Assembly: GCA_964036155.1 (NCBI GenBank)
Contig: OZ038423.1
Location: forward strand, 63,441,249 to 63,505,248
Direction of reading: 5' to 3'
Origin: Diploscapter coronatus
Taxonomy: Eukaryota > Nematoda > Chromadorea > Rhabditida > Rhabditidae
Length of the DNA stretch: 64,000 nucleotides
Position 1 is the stretch's first letter, and every line of letters starts with the position of its first letter. Positions 1 to 12,504 of this stretch are shown piece after piece. Below the pieces are notes generated by a model. It had not been told where the DNA came from and searched no databases. It saw only the letters and a list, made by a program, of their open reading frames with translations. The position numbers and the translations under genes are program-made.

Positions 1-3000
1 GATTATTTCCTCGCTAAAGGCCATCAAATTATTTGCGGCAGCCATTATTCGTTTCCGTACCTGAAATTGGACATAAAAAAGAGATGAATATGGCATATTG
101 AAAGGAATATTCGAAAATTGCAAAACAACCGATAGAATTGAGAAGAATTGGGAATTTTAAAGATGTGAAGAAGTGAGAATGAGATGATTTTCATAGACAT
201 ATGATAGCGGACGGACAAGCACCGGGGATGTAAGGGGTAGGGTACTAACAGCTATTAGCTAACAGTCTCAGGGTTAGGCGAAGGGTTGGGGCTCGGATTT
301 CCATGCCCCGAGTGCCGCGATGTGCGGACCCGAGAACAAGCAACGCTACTTGGAAAAACGTCGGTTAGGTTTCAGAGCCACAAATGTAGAGAGGTGAGGA
401 GAGGAAGAGGAAAAGTGAAACACACAACACATGCGATGGGTGGAGGATAGACAAAGGGCCATCGAACTGATTGAAGGCAGAAAAACAGGAAGGGAGGATG
501 GTGACACTTCAGGAAAGGGGACTGACTAGGAGACTAACTCATTCAGGAAGTAGATGCTGTCGATAGGACATGAGTACAGGAAGTCTAGGATATTCACGTA
601 AGCGCTAGACGCATATCCGTTTTGTTTTTCTAAGTCCAAGTTAAGCATATTCAGAGGCAAAAGTGGTGAAAATCAGCTTTGTTTCGACGTAAAATAGTAT
701 GGAAAGCACAGAAATTACTTGTGATGACAGAAATATTTCATCTGTGAAGTTGAATTCATTCTAATTTATTCATTTGTATTAAACAGAGTTATGAAAAATG
801 TGTTAAGTTTATTAGTTCACCTGACTGAATTCATTTGAATATGTTCTGTACAAATGAATGGTAAAATCCGTTGAGTTGATAAGATTTTATAAATGATCAT
901 AGTTTTAAGCTAAACGGATAATTTTTGAAGATTTATAAAACGGTGTTAGTAAATAGCGAGAATTCTGCATCATTTCATCATTCGTTTTTTCAGACGCTGA
1001 ATATGTAAATTGCTTACCAAAAGATATGGCACTCGGCTTGAGAAGAATCTAACCATTTTTGATTGGCAGAAATTGTAGAAAGTGAATAAAAATCAAATGG
1101 AAGTGATTGAAGTGTGGAATGAAATGGATATATTGGAGGAGGGGGATTAAATTGAGATTGCGATTAGATTGAAAGGTAAACAAAACAGTGACAGTTTTGG
1201 GGGCGGACAACCCACAAAAATAGTCCATTTGTTTATTTTTGTGTGAGGTGATAAGATAAAGTAAAGGTACTGAAGTGATAGCCTAATCATATGAAGGGGC
1301 AATAACTATAAGAGGTTATCCAAAAATGGAGATGCAAATTGAAGACGTAAATAGAACGGAACGCTTGTGTTAGCTGTGAAGGACAAGAGGGCAATAAAGA
1401 GCATATCATTCAGGCAATTTCCAGTTCCTTTCGAGGAAATGAACGAGAAAAATGCAGACAGAGAAAAGGACTGAGTGCTGTTAAGGTGGATATTAAGCCA
1501 TAGGCAGTGAGCGAAAGACGGAGGAAGGCAATTCTCAAAAGAAGGTGCAGATGGGAGACGATTTCAATGAATTCGTAAATACATCGAAGAAACAAATGCG
1601 ACTTCGAAACGAGTGAAATATTGCACATGGACAGGAAGATGTTGCGATAATGAACTAGGCAGAAGAATCAAACATAATTTTACGATTCTAAAGATACTTC
1701 CTGGTATAAGAATAATTCTTATATCCAGATGCTTATAAATTGAGGCTATTTTTTAGGAAATTCGAAATACATATATTAGATCTGGATAAAAATTTTCAAT
1801 CATATGATCGGAATAATATTCAGTCAGATTTTACATTTATAGGTAATACGTAGGCTCTTATAAGAGTTTTTGTTCCATCTTGTCCCAGATTAGACAAGAT
1901 ACGAACTAGTAAGGAGTTATAACAGAAGGGAATGAATAATTCAGGGAGGCAAGAAAATGTATGGATTATAGGAATAAGCTATGGGTAAGACGTAGAAAGT
2001 ACATAGCCACCATTAACTGAGTTGATTTGCAAATTAGAAGGGCATCTCGGATTATTTTTGAATTAACGGAAGAAGATCTGCTTGAGATTGGAGCAAACCA
2101 GAAAATGAGCAGATGACGAAGTGAAGGGAAAGAAGGGAGCTGCTAATAGAGGCACGAAAAATGGGCCATTCGGCCAGCTGAGCCTCGCAATTAGAGAGGG
2201 CAATTGAGTGGATTTCGAAATGAACAGCAACAGAAACAGAGCTGCAAGGAATCTGGAAGATCATTGATTATGCATTCTAACAGTGAATAACGAGGTTAAA
2301 ATTTACAGACAGACAAGCTTATGAGATGAGAGACGATTGAAATAACACAATAACGATCGGAAATCATGTTGCCATGCATTTGATGAAGATTCAGATTTTT
2401 AGGAAATGCATTATTGAAAAAATATGATTGAAAGTGTGGAAGCGTGAAGAAATAATGTGCAACGATAGAACAACTTCTCTTCGCTCTTTCACAATATTTT
2501 TTTGCCAAGTTACGACAATACCAAATATCTTAAGAGAATGGGTAAGAACCGAAATCCTTTGAACAAATGGGTACCATCGGGTAATGATTATGTACAGAGC
2601 ACTTGACACAATGAAGCAATGAAGTAATGCAGAGACAAGGAAAGGCAAACGATGTTGAACTGTAGAAGAGTAGAGGGGTTTAACAAAAGGGAGAAAAAAG
2701 CAAAACAGACAGAATGGAAATCGAATGATACTTGACTGACTGACTGACTGACTTCGCAAAGGTAAAAGACCGCTGGTTGCATAGACTTGCAATTGATCTG
2801 GCAATAAATCATCTGGAAAACTTATGCTATTGAAGTTAGACGAAACAAAAAAGATATGTTCTTACTAAAGTTCATCACGTTCATCCACTTCTAAGGTTCA
2901 TTCAAGATTGCATCATCAAAGATTCGGGGATAGTGCTAGGAGTAAGGTGTAGTAAGGCATATATGATATCAAAATAGATAATTAGACTATCGAGTAAATA

Positions 3001-6000
3001 ATTTCTAGCCTCAATTCCTTGACCTAATACATCCAATCTCTACCCCAATTCTGAGCCTGATTGTTTAGTAATGACATTTGGAAGTAGATAAACGATGAAC
3101 ATGATGAACCCTAGTAAAAGCCTATAGAGATAGAGCATTTTTCATTTCAGATATTAATCCTTCTAGCTACAACACTGCAGGATATTCAACTCATCCTAAA
3201 CTACAACATATACTTGATTGAATACAGAAGACAGAACATCGTTTGTTCAAAGAGATCAAATACCTTTCTGAAATTTCATCTTTGAGCTATGCAAGGAATT
3301 CTCGAAAGAGAGATACTGTAAAAGGATCTTCTGCATGACGCAGAGCGATTCTTCGAAACAATTGAAAATCGATAGAGGGGAAAAAGTTCTCTGCAGTTCG
3401 GGTGAATTCGGGAATTCCTTGGAGATCCTCTTTCACAAAGGGGAGGAAAGGACCTTTGACGTGCTGAGGCAAATTACAATAAGCAAGGAGAAAGGAAAGG
3501 GAAAGGGATGGAAATGAGCAGCAGCAGCAAAGGAACAGAGAGGAAGGGGAAAGACAGCCGCGTGGATGAAGATGATTGGGGGATATTTGGAGGTGACAAC
3601 TGCAGAGGCAGCCGTCCAGCCAGGGATGCATAATTCACACCCGAATTCCTGCAGGATTCCGAGAAATCCCGTGACGGACGAGGAGGCAATTATCGCAGAG
3701 AGGACTGTCAATTCGGGGGAAATTCCGAAATGATGGATTAATCGCTGCAAGTTAAATGAGTTGAAGCGACAAAATCCAATCGCACGCATATTCTCGCGGG
3801 CAAAATGAAAATGACTGACACGCGTCTAGGAAAATAAAGACAGCGTAATATTCGAGAATACATTCTGTTATGTTTGTGTCTCGACGGTTGAAAAGCGAAG
3901 TGGATAATCGCAAATGCAAAAAGCCATCATCAAGGGCACATTTGAAGTTGAAACAAGTGAAATTGTAGATGTGACATTTAGCGATTTTATACTTCGATAA
4001 AGAATCTGAAACATTTGATGATGGGTGGGGGATGCATTTTTGTTTCTTCTAAAAATAAGTTGAATTGTGCCGGAAATAGAAGGACTTCGTAAACATTTGT
4101 TTCTCGATCTGCCTTCCTAATGATGACGTCACTCATTGTTGATCTGATTCCCCTCTGTTCTGATCTCACATTACTCCGTCCAATCACCTAGCACTCCATC
4201 TCCTATCTCCTCATTGCTCACTTCTAAATCCTTCCTCCCAGTTTCAAAGTCTCATTCATGACTCCGCCTACACAAACAAATCAATCGACACAGACACAAC
4301 AAAGAGGGAGACAATCAGAATCAGCTGTCAGCAGAGATGAGTAGATCATAGTAAACGAGTGAGGAGACATGAAAAATATCACATATAAAAATAAGGCGGG
4401 AGTTAAATGCAGAGCCCCCAAGTAGATATGTAAAATTGATGTACGGAGCAATTTCTTTTATACAGAAAGGTTAACTGGAGTGCAAATAAGGTTTTTTTTT
4501 ATGAAAAAGAAATTTCCCCTTCAAATGAACACTTTCGCTGTACAAATTCGGCTTGTAGGTAGTTGTAGGCAAAAATTATGCATTGATTTTTAGCACACAA
4601 GTATTTCATCAGATGTATCGCCGATCTAGACTGGGTCATTTGAGATATCCTGAGTTTGAAGGTACTTCTTTCCCAAATTTTTGGCTTCAAACTACCACAA
4701 ACGCATTTCTGCAAGGGGCGGAGCTTGAGGACTCTAGACGAATGGCACATCACAGGTTGATTGCAGAATTGTAGTCATGAAGTTAGCAAAATAACATGAC
4801 GAAATTTTTCCGCGATAAACTACACATCGAAATGTTACATGAGAAAGCAGAAAATCCGATGAAGAAACTGCATTTTTCATCTCTTCAATTCGTGGCTCTA
4901 ATCTATGCAATGACATATGCATCGCGTTGTGAATATTTCATGTCGAGGCAGGAACGAGTGAACGATTCATGATTTCAAGTATGTTTTGTCAAATCTTCCT
5001 GCTTCAACAGCCAAATATTAGCCGATCTGACTGGGCATCCCCCATTGACTCGAAGTCCCTGCTTATCAGTCAATTGTCAACTGTCGCCGCTTCACGTGCT
5101 CTTTGTCTTTCGTCTCTTTCATCATTCCTCCCCCTTTGAAATCCACTCAATCCTCCCTCACAAAACCACATATCGCATTTCTCGCATTCCATTCTCTTTG
5201 TCGAACACAACAAGACGAGGAAAAAAGTGAATAAATTTATGCATTCAATAAGTACATAGACATGTATGCACTTGAAAGGAAATCCCGTAGGCCGAACCTC
5301 GCACACGGAAAAAGATCGAATTATCTTACAGCAAAGAACGAGGAGTCCGGAAACGAAGAAGTCAAAAATAACATTTCAATATTCCCTGATGATAAATAAC
5401 GATGACAGGGACGAGGTTTTCTTCAACTATTTTAGGAATATTGAAACGTCACTTTAATTATTCAAAAAGGGGCAAGCAAAGATGAAAAATGATGCGAAAG
5501 ATAATGAAAACATCAGATTAAGTAGGATCAAACAAATTGATAAGATCACTCGAAACAGCAGCATGTAGGGAGATATCAACAGAAGTATAGAACCTTATGC
5601 TCATGCATGTGAGGAGATGAAGGCGAAGACGATTTGTGACCAGCATGATGAATGGATAAAACACCTTGGAATGGAGGACAACCCGTGAATATGTCAATTT
5701 GGAATAGAATCTCTACACATAATGGATATAATTTAGAAAATACACGACTCTGAAAATAGGTAACGCAAACGAGAGAAATTACCTGGAAAGGCTATTTGAA
5801 AAACACATGATATCTCCAAATATAATGTTTGTAAGAAAACTGCATGCGCATTGCCAGAACTATTTCGCATATGTCATGTGGTTTATAGTTTTACCTTTGG
5901 GGGAAGAGTGATGTTGTCATGTGATAGTAGGAAAATTGCATGTTCGAAGTTGCTCATACAAAGTAATTAAAATGAAAAATCGTTGTAATATACGTCGAAT

Positions 6001-6009
6001 TGTACACTC
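1..6009. other. Long stretch without a recognisable gene, purine-skewed
   Basis: No exon chain or family match could be recognised on either strand; the open frames are short and look like chance. The + strand is strikingly rich in A and G over much of 1-4000 (for example 360-560, 1380-1580 and 3380-3560), so the - strand is C/T rich. It lies downstream of the SID-1-family gene. It could be the upstream region or a long intron of a - strand gene lying left of the window, since nematode introns and leaders are often pyrimidine-rich in the sense strand. That is inference only. Confidence 0.5.
2733..2753. repeat. (TGAC)n microsatellite
   Basis: About five tandem copies of the tetranucleotide TGAC, in the gene-free left part of the window. 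Confidence 0.85.
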
Positions 6010-9000
6010 CTAGAATACAGCGATTTCATCCCTGCGAATGAACGTCAGGTCGTCGTCGATTCTGTCGATGAGGGAGAAGGAGAGGAAGATGGCCACGGAG
6101 CTGAAGAAGTGCCACATGTCGTGGTTGTCGTAGAACGACAGCAGAATGCACGGTCGATTCAGTTCGCGACTGCTCGCCGGCGATTTCTGCAAATCACAAA
6201 TTTTGAAGGGGAAATTAAAAATAGTTAAAACAAATGATGGAGTGAAAATTTCTCCACTATCAAGATCATTGGTCTTTCTTAATATGGCTAGAAATTGATA
6301 AAAAAAAACAAAATGTAATAAATCAATTAGTAGTTTTGAAGAACTCGTTTGATTTTGTCATGCTTACCAAGACCAGATATTATCATATTCTGTACTTCTT
6401 AATTAGAAACTTAAAAGAACAACATTTGACTTACGCTCCAATCCGAGACGCTGTTCAGGAAGAAGTACCCGGCGATTCCCCAGCAGATGAATGCAAGAAG
6501 CAGGAAGATGAGTGCGTGTAAACGCATCTTCTCGCGGTGCAAATACTGAAGCAGAAAGTCGAATAGCTAGTTTAATCAACAAGTTTTAGTTGAATTATTC
6601 CCTATTGAAATAATTCATTCAGATAAAATGTCGTCGCTATTAATGCTGTGATATTTCATAAAGACTGACGGAAATGGGATTTGATTAATTTATGGAATAA
6701 TTAGAGATTGGGAACATGGAATGTAGAAAAATATTCTTGGTTTGTCCAACCTAACTAATATTGAACATTTTTAAATCGCGTACCTTCATGACGATGTAGT
6801 AAGTGAGATAGAGGAATAGATTGGCGATGAAGGGGAAGAGCAGGAAGGAGGCAAAGTCCTTGGGCATGTGGATGAGGCCGTACGCCAGGAATGAGAAGTT
6901 AGCCAGATTGCCCAGGAACAGACACACGAAACGACCCTGAATATCACTTTTTAATAGAATTTTGAACATTTTGAAATTTTCGATAGTTTTAAAGTTTAGA
7001 TTCATTAAGTCCATCGGAATCTTTCTTTATCATTATGTTATCTGTGCGATGATAAACTTAATTAATGAAATATTTATAATTGGAAGATTTCAGGATGCAT
7101 AAGTTTTGAAATAAAACACGCAAGTTCTTCACTATTGCTTCACTATCACCTTTGGTGATATAATCTACTTGAAATTCACGAAATATTTTGAAAAATAAGA
7201 ATTACTTACCCTGTAGTAAGGAATGAAACAGGAGCAGCATTTCGAGCTGATGAGTGTGTATTTGATGCTGTGACAGAGACCACGACGAGTGAAGCGAAAT
7301 CCTCCCTTGTAGTAGAATTCGAGGGAAATGAACAACATCGCGAAGAAGTAGATCACTGCAAACACCAACCAGAACGCTGAGTTGTGCATGTAGACGCCTG
7401 AAAGGAATAATTAGATTTCTTCGAAAATGTACCATTCTCAATGTCATTTTAGAGAATAGAAACTTGAAACACATTATTCGCAAAAAATGAGTAAGAATTT
7501 TTGGGCATTTATCAAAATTTCATTCAACTCAGAATTCATTGCATGCAAATAGCGTGTCTTGAATTATATTTTCAATGAAAAAAATAATTAGAAAAGCTTA
7601 CCACACATTGCAAGGAGAATGAAAGCAGCCAACATAGCGAAACTGACATGGGCTGAAATTCATAAGATTAGAGCAAGAACCAATCAAATTCTAGCCGTTT
7701 GCATTGACATCTGGATGCCTGAGCTGGTAGATTTTCAGCATTCCCAACAAACCGATTGCGTACATGAACGAGGTATCTGAATTTTCCATTTATTCGATTA
7801 AAAAATAAATCAACCAACCGAATTGATAGTTGGTCTCCGAAGGACAGATGTGATACGAGGCCGAGAGAATCCCTTCCATAATCACTGCCAGTCCAATCGC
7901 GTAATTCAGGCCGAAATGCTGGGGAATTCCGTATTGCTGGAAAAGGAATCAAATAAAAAAGAACAAAACGGGAAACATACCGCTTCCAAAATGGGATGCC
8001 TCTCGACGATGCTCCTCATTCTGTACTCTTTCTCCTTGTTCATGATTATCAGCAACAGGCCTAAGAGGATGTAGCCGCAATTGCTGAAAGATTTATATTC
8101 TTGAAGATTAAATCTAGTCGCTCAAAATTCAATTCAAATTCACAAACTCATTCATTACTGATTATCACTAGATTTTCTAAACTGAAATATCGTCACAAAA
8201 ATTTAGGAACATGTAGAATATTTCATGTGCTTCATTAATCTACTCAGGTTGAACCGGTATAAATGAAGCTATGCAAACTATTGCAATTCAATAAACCCAA
8301 CCAAGGCTACAAGTTTCATGCCAATCAGTTCAGTGGGTCGAGCAACCAAGCACATAAACATCACAAATTTTCCCAAACTTATGCGTAACTGAATGTTTCT
8401 TCACCAAATTGCAAATCGTATCTATTCTGATTACAGAAATTTTTAACAATAAAAGTGAGAAAATTACCTTAAAATATTATTGAACGCGAAGAATTCCCCA
8501 TAAGGCTTAGCACATCGGAAGTTGTAGTAGCAGATATCGAGATTGCCCGATTCCTTGACGGTGCGCTGCCAGACCAGAACCAGTTGCACGACTGGCAGAC
8601 CGTAGAACAGACCCAATGTTAGGAGAGATCTAGAAATGGAAACTAATAATGAAGCAGCAACAGGAAATACAAAACATACACGGGATAGATGCGGTACTTT
8701 CGATCGCGCTGCTCGAATTCTTTCAGAGAAAAATCAGCCACTTTTGGATGCCTCTGAAAATGAAACTTATTGTGAAACGACAACTGAATTAACGTAATCT
8801 GTCTAGGCATTCAAAGATTTTCTTCCTTCGCTTACCTTCTGTCTAGCCACGATTGGTTCAGTATTCATGTCCTGCACGCAATCGTAGGAATGGATCGAGT
8901 CATCGTCCTGCATTCTTTCATCCTCATTCCTGGGCAGAGAGAACTCATCTGAAATTTTATTGCTCTTCAAAACGTTCTCATAATTGATGTGAAATTATTG

Positions 9001-11572
9001 TTGTTTCCACACCATTGCTTTTAACGCGTTTTCCTTCAGGTAATATTGGATTACTAGATTTTGATAATAGTGAGCTCAGAATAAATATATATATATAATA
9101 AACCTACCATTTAGAAGGACTTGGGCTCCCCTGTCGTAGTACATTCTGTCGATTCTGCTGTCATAGCAAATGTAGAAACTGGTCCCGAGGTAAATGATGG
9201 CGATCACGGCCAGAGCTGAGCAGACTGCGAGAATGTACTCGTTCTCTGAAACGAAATTGGAATACTGCTTGACTGTTGCTGAGTTCTGATAAATCCTTGC
9301 GAATCTCAGTGATTACTGAATCTTGGTGAAAATCTTCGCTGGATAATACCATCTTCAACTCTCAACCTCCCTCTTTGTCTTTTCCGCCGGAATTTATTTT
9401 CGCCAGGAATTATCGGGATTCAGAATCAGTTTTTCATTTAAAAGAAAGAAGAATGGATTTACCATTAGTCGAGTTCTCGATCGAAACGTTGAAATGCTTC
9501 ACACGAATCGTCGAATTCTGACCTGAAAATTTACCTATCGATATAAAATGACTAATCATTCTAGAAAGATTTTCTGGTTCTTTGAAATTCACGATGAAAT
9601 GGAGGGAAAATGAATAGTTTAAAATACTTACGACGCGGTTTGATGTCCATGAGCTCGTGGCATTTATCGTCATCGTGGTGCACAACGAACACCAGGTAGA
9701 AGCTGGGATATTCGCGACGCTGGAATTATTATCCTCCAAAGAGTGATGCTTAAATCACTTACCTCCACAGCAATCGATGCAGAAGTTGTCATTGTCTGAT
9801 ACAGGCCACGGTACACCACGTTGTTCTCCAAATCGAACACTGGGCACTGAAACTTGATCAAATTTAAATTAAATAGTTTTTGACACTATTGAGTTTTTAA
9901 AGATATACATTTAAAAATCATACTTTGAAAAATCTTATGATGAGAGTACTTTTTTGGAAAATCCCAAATTTGAATTGAACATATTGCTTTGTTCATTCAA
10001 TAGAGGATTCGACAATCAAAGCTTTATTTTAGGGTACATCATACTTTTTGACATCGTGTCAATGTCAAGCGATTTTACGTGCAAATTTTTGACATCGATG
10101 GCAAGAGTCAAAGATTTACACGTAAAATCAATGACCATGCACAATGTCAAAATGTGTGAACGCATTCTTTAGAATTATCCGAGAAATAACTCGAACAGAC
10201 TTCATATCTTGTTTTAAATTTTTCAGATTGAATAAAAGAAGAAAAACTTACATTGATTTTCTGAACAGAAACGTACATGCAGGTGGTCGAATTGGAATCG
10301 ACATGAATCAGCACAGAATCGACTTCTTCAGGGATGTGATAGCGGAAATACACAGGTTCTACTGGGGACGCTTGAGATGAATGCACCTTATTCGGACTGA
10401 AAGAATAATCATTTTCATAGCTTGCTCAGATAAACTGAAAATATGCTCGTCAAAAATGTTGAAAAAGGCACACAACTATTTTTAATATCTTCAGAAAATA
10501 AAGATCTCTCCGCTAATCCAGCTTTTATTATTAGTTCACACGCAGACCTAGGCAGGGCTTAAGCCAGATCGTCCGAACGTACCCCCTGCCCAAAATTTTT
10601 CATTCTGGCTGAGTCTGCCTAGGCTCCTATTAACATGTGCATCGAGGGTTTAAAAAAATTCTCAGTTTACTTGACCAAAACATCTTTTCTTGAGCTGTAA
10701 AACTTACACTAGATGGAAATCATTGAGAATGAATGCATTCAACGTGTAATGAATCGGTTTGAAGCTGTTGATTTCCACACTCAGATACTCCGACTCCTGA
10801 AAATCCAACAAATGGTATTTCAATCGAAATGAAATAGAGCAAAATTCTTGCATTAAGAATGGTTGCAAACGGGCACAGCGTTCTGCTCGTTGTGTAGTAC
10901 AATTTCTCCTCGACATTGGCTGGCACCTGAATTCGAAAATTGGATAATTGACCAAACTTTACACCCAAAATTACTTGCAAAACTTGAAAATATTTTCATC
11001 CTCTAATAAACTACTTTTCCTCTCCAATGTAATGCTTTTTGAACGGAAAGCTAGTCACAGTACCACACGCATTTAAATGTTTGAACTGTACCTGCACACT
11101 GAGAATGTCAGATTTCTGCCTGAAGACGGCCAGCAGCGAATTGTCCGGACTCGCTTCTAAGGAGGAAAGCGTGAAGCGAGCTGTTGTGTTCTGGAACAAT
11201 TAGAAATTTAAAAACAACTGAAAGACTTTGTTAATTTGCATATATTTCCCTCGAAATAGTAAAATTACTTTTAAGAATATTGCAAGCAGTTTTTTCAGGA
11301 AGCGAAATTCATTTTTTATGAAGTTTCAAATAGAATTCACCCTTCAAAAGTTATGCAGAATGAATTATTTAGCGGTGCGAAATAAAATAATCTTAAAATT
11401 CATTAAAAACATCTACCTGTTGCACTTTGTATCTGTAGATGGTGAGATTGCTTCCACTCTTGGTCTGGACCCCTGCATAGGTATGGTTCCAAATGCCATC
11501 GATGTTCCCGCAAACGAGGCCTAGCAGAGAAAGGACTGCTGCCAACAGCAGCACTGGCACAACGTCCCTCAT
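6010..11572 (-). CDS. SID-1/SIDT-family multi-pass membrane protein
   Basis: Family members (C. elegans SID-1 and CHUP-1, human SIDT1/2) are polytopic proteins linked to dsRNA uptake or cholesterol/lipid handling. Exons read on the - strand give a signal peptide ([18 protein letters not shown]), then an extracellular beta-rich domain with family landmarks [22 protein letters not shown] and [22 protein letters not shown]1 ([20 protein letters not shown]) is followed by a cytosolic loop and the multi-pass core: [28 protein letters not shown] and [20 protein letters not shown]. The putative zinc/hydrolase residues of the family are kept: S and H in SASYHICP, D in QFDTSFMY, two H in HDMWHFFSS. 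It ends DEIAVF-stop. The start follows an acceptor-like TTTCAG by 3 nt, suggesting trans-splicing. Introns are short; one near 10546 holds an inverted repeat. Whether it is a SID-1 or CHUP-1 orthologue cannot be settled by eye. Confidence 0.93.
10546..10626. repeat. Short imperfect inverted repeat in a SID-1-family intron
   Basis: Arms of about 22 bp (ACCTAGGCAGGGCTTAAGCC near 10547 and its imperfect reverse complement ending near 10626, core GCCTAGGCAGACTCAGCC) flank a loop of about 35 bp. It is GC-richer than the surrounding intron. It may be a small MITE or a structured intronic element. Confidence 0.6.
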
Positions 11573-12504
11573 CGACTGAAATAGATCAATTTAAACTCAA
11601 AATAAGTTTCCTGAAAAATTTACGAAGTTCACAAATCACGAAGTTGGAAAGTCCAAGTAGTTTCCTCCCTTATTTAAAACATTTTTTAATCAAAAATTCA
11701 AGATGAATTAACGTTATAATTTTTCCAATAAGTCGATAAAATTGAAAATAATTTCGCAACAATGCAAGATAGTAAAATGGTAAAACGCGAAACTGATTAT
11801 TGAGTTCGCTGCAAATTGGCATGAGAAAATACGCGCTTTATGGTGCGCCTCACTAAACGTTGAACAGGCTTACTAAATGTGACAGGAGAGGAGAGAATGA
11901 TTAAGGGGGTTTACAATTCGTTCGCGGACTTTCAATCAAAATACGCCAACCAGGTAGTAAACTTGAGATCTAGAAAAATTATACTCCAAGCACAGAAACT
12001 CGAAAATAAAGCTAATTTACCGCGAATAATTTTAAAAAAGACATTATCCACCATGAGGAATTCGGAACAAAAAATTATTTTGTAAAAAAATTCAGGACAA
12101 TAAAAATTTCAAGTATGAAAGATACTTGCGTGTTGAATTTCAACAAATCATAATGAAGCGTTTTGAGGAACCGATAGCTGGATAAAACTTTATTCCATGA
12201 CAAAGGAAACATGAATGAACGACACATGAAATCTCAAAAGGAAAGGAATGTATAAATCAATGAATGTCAAATGCGATCATCTAATTCACAAGATGCAAGG
12301 GTAGAAAACGTAAAATGAACAAAAAAGTCAATCAAATTCTTCAAATCTAAGATAAAAGTGAATGAATTCCATCGAAATTCAAATGGAATGCTTTAATTAA
12401 AAATCAAAATTGGTGCTGTGAAAGTATCCAAGTATTCAAATGCAGTGGTTATGAACAAGTATTGTTGGAAGTGAACTGGCCTCTCTTCAGTTAATTGAGA
12501 GCGG
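11573..12504. other. Intergenic spacer between two - strand genes
   Basis: AT-rich sequence between the start of the SID-1-family gene and the stop of the LDL-receptor-family gene. No exon recognised. It should contain the 3' UTR of the receptor gene and the 5' flank of the SID-1-family gene; an acceptor-like TTTCAG at 11576 is 3 nt before the latter's ATG. Confidence 0.5.

Noticed and set aside
2391..2804. 137-codon - strand open frame
   Set aside because: Same composition artefact; no start context, splice partner or homologous motif.
3287..3789. Several overlapping - strand frames rich in Ser, Leu, Pro and Phe
   Set aside because: They arise from the purine-rich + strand (pyrimidine-rich - strand gives Ser/Leu/Pro codons) and have no recognisable domain.
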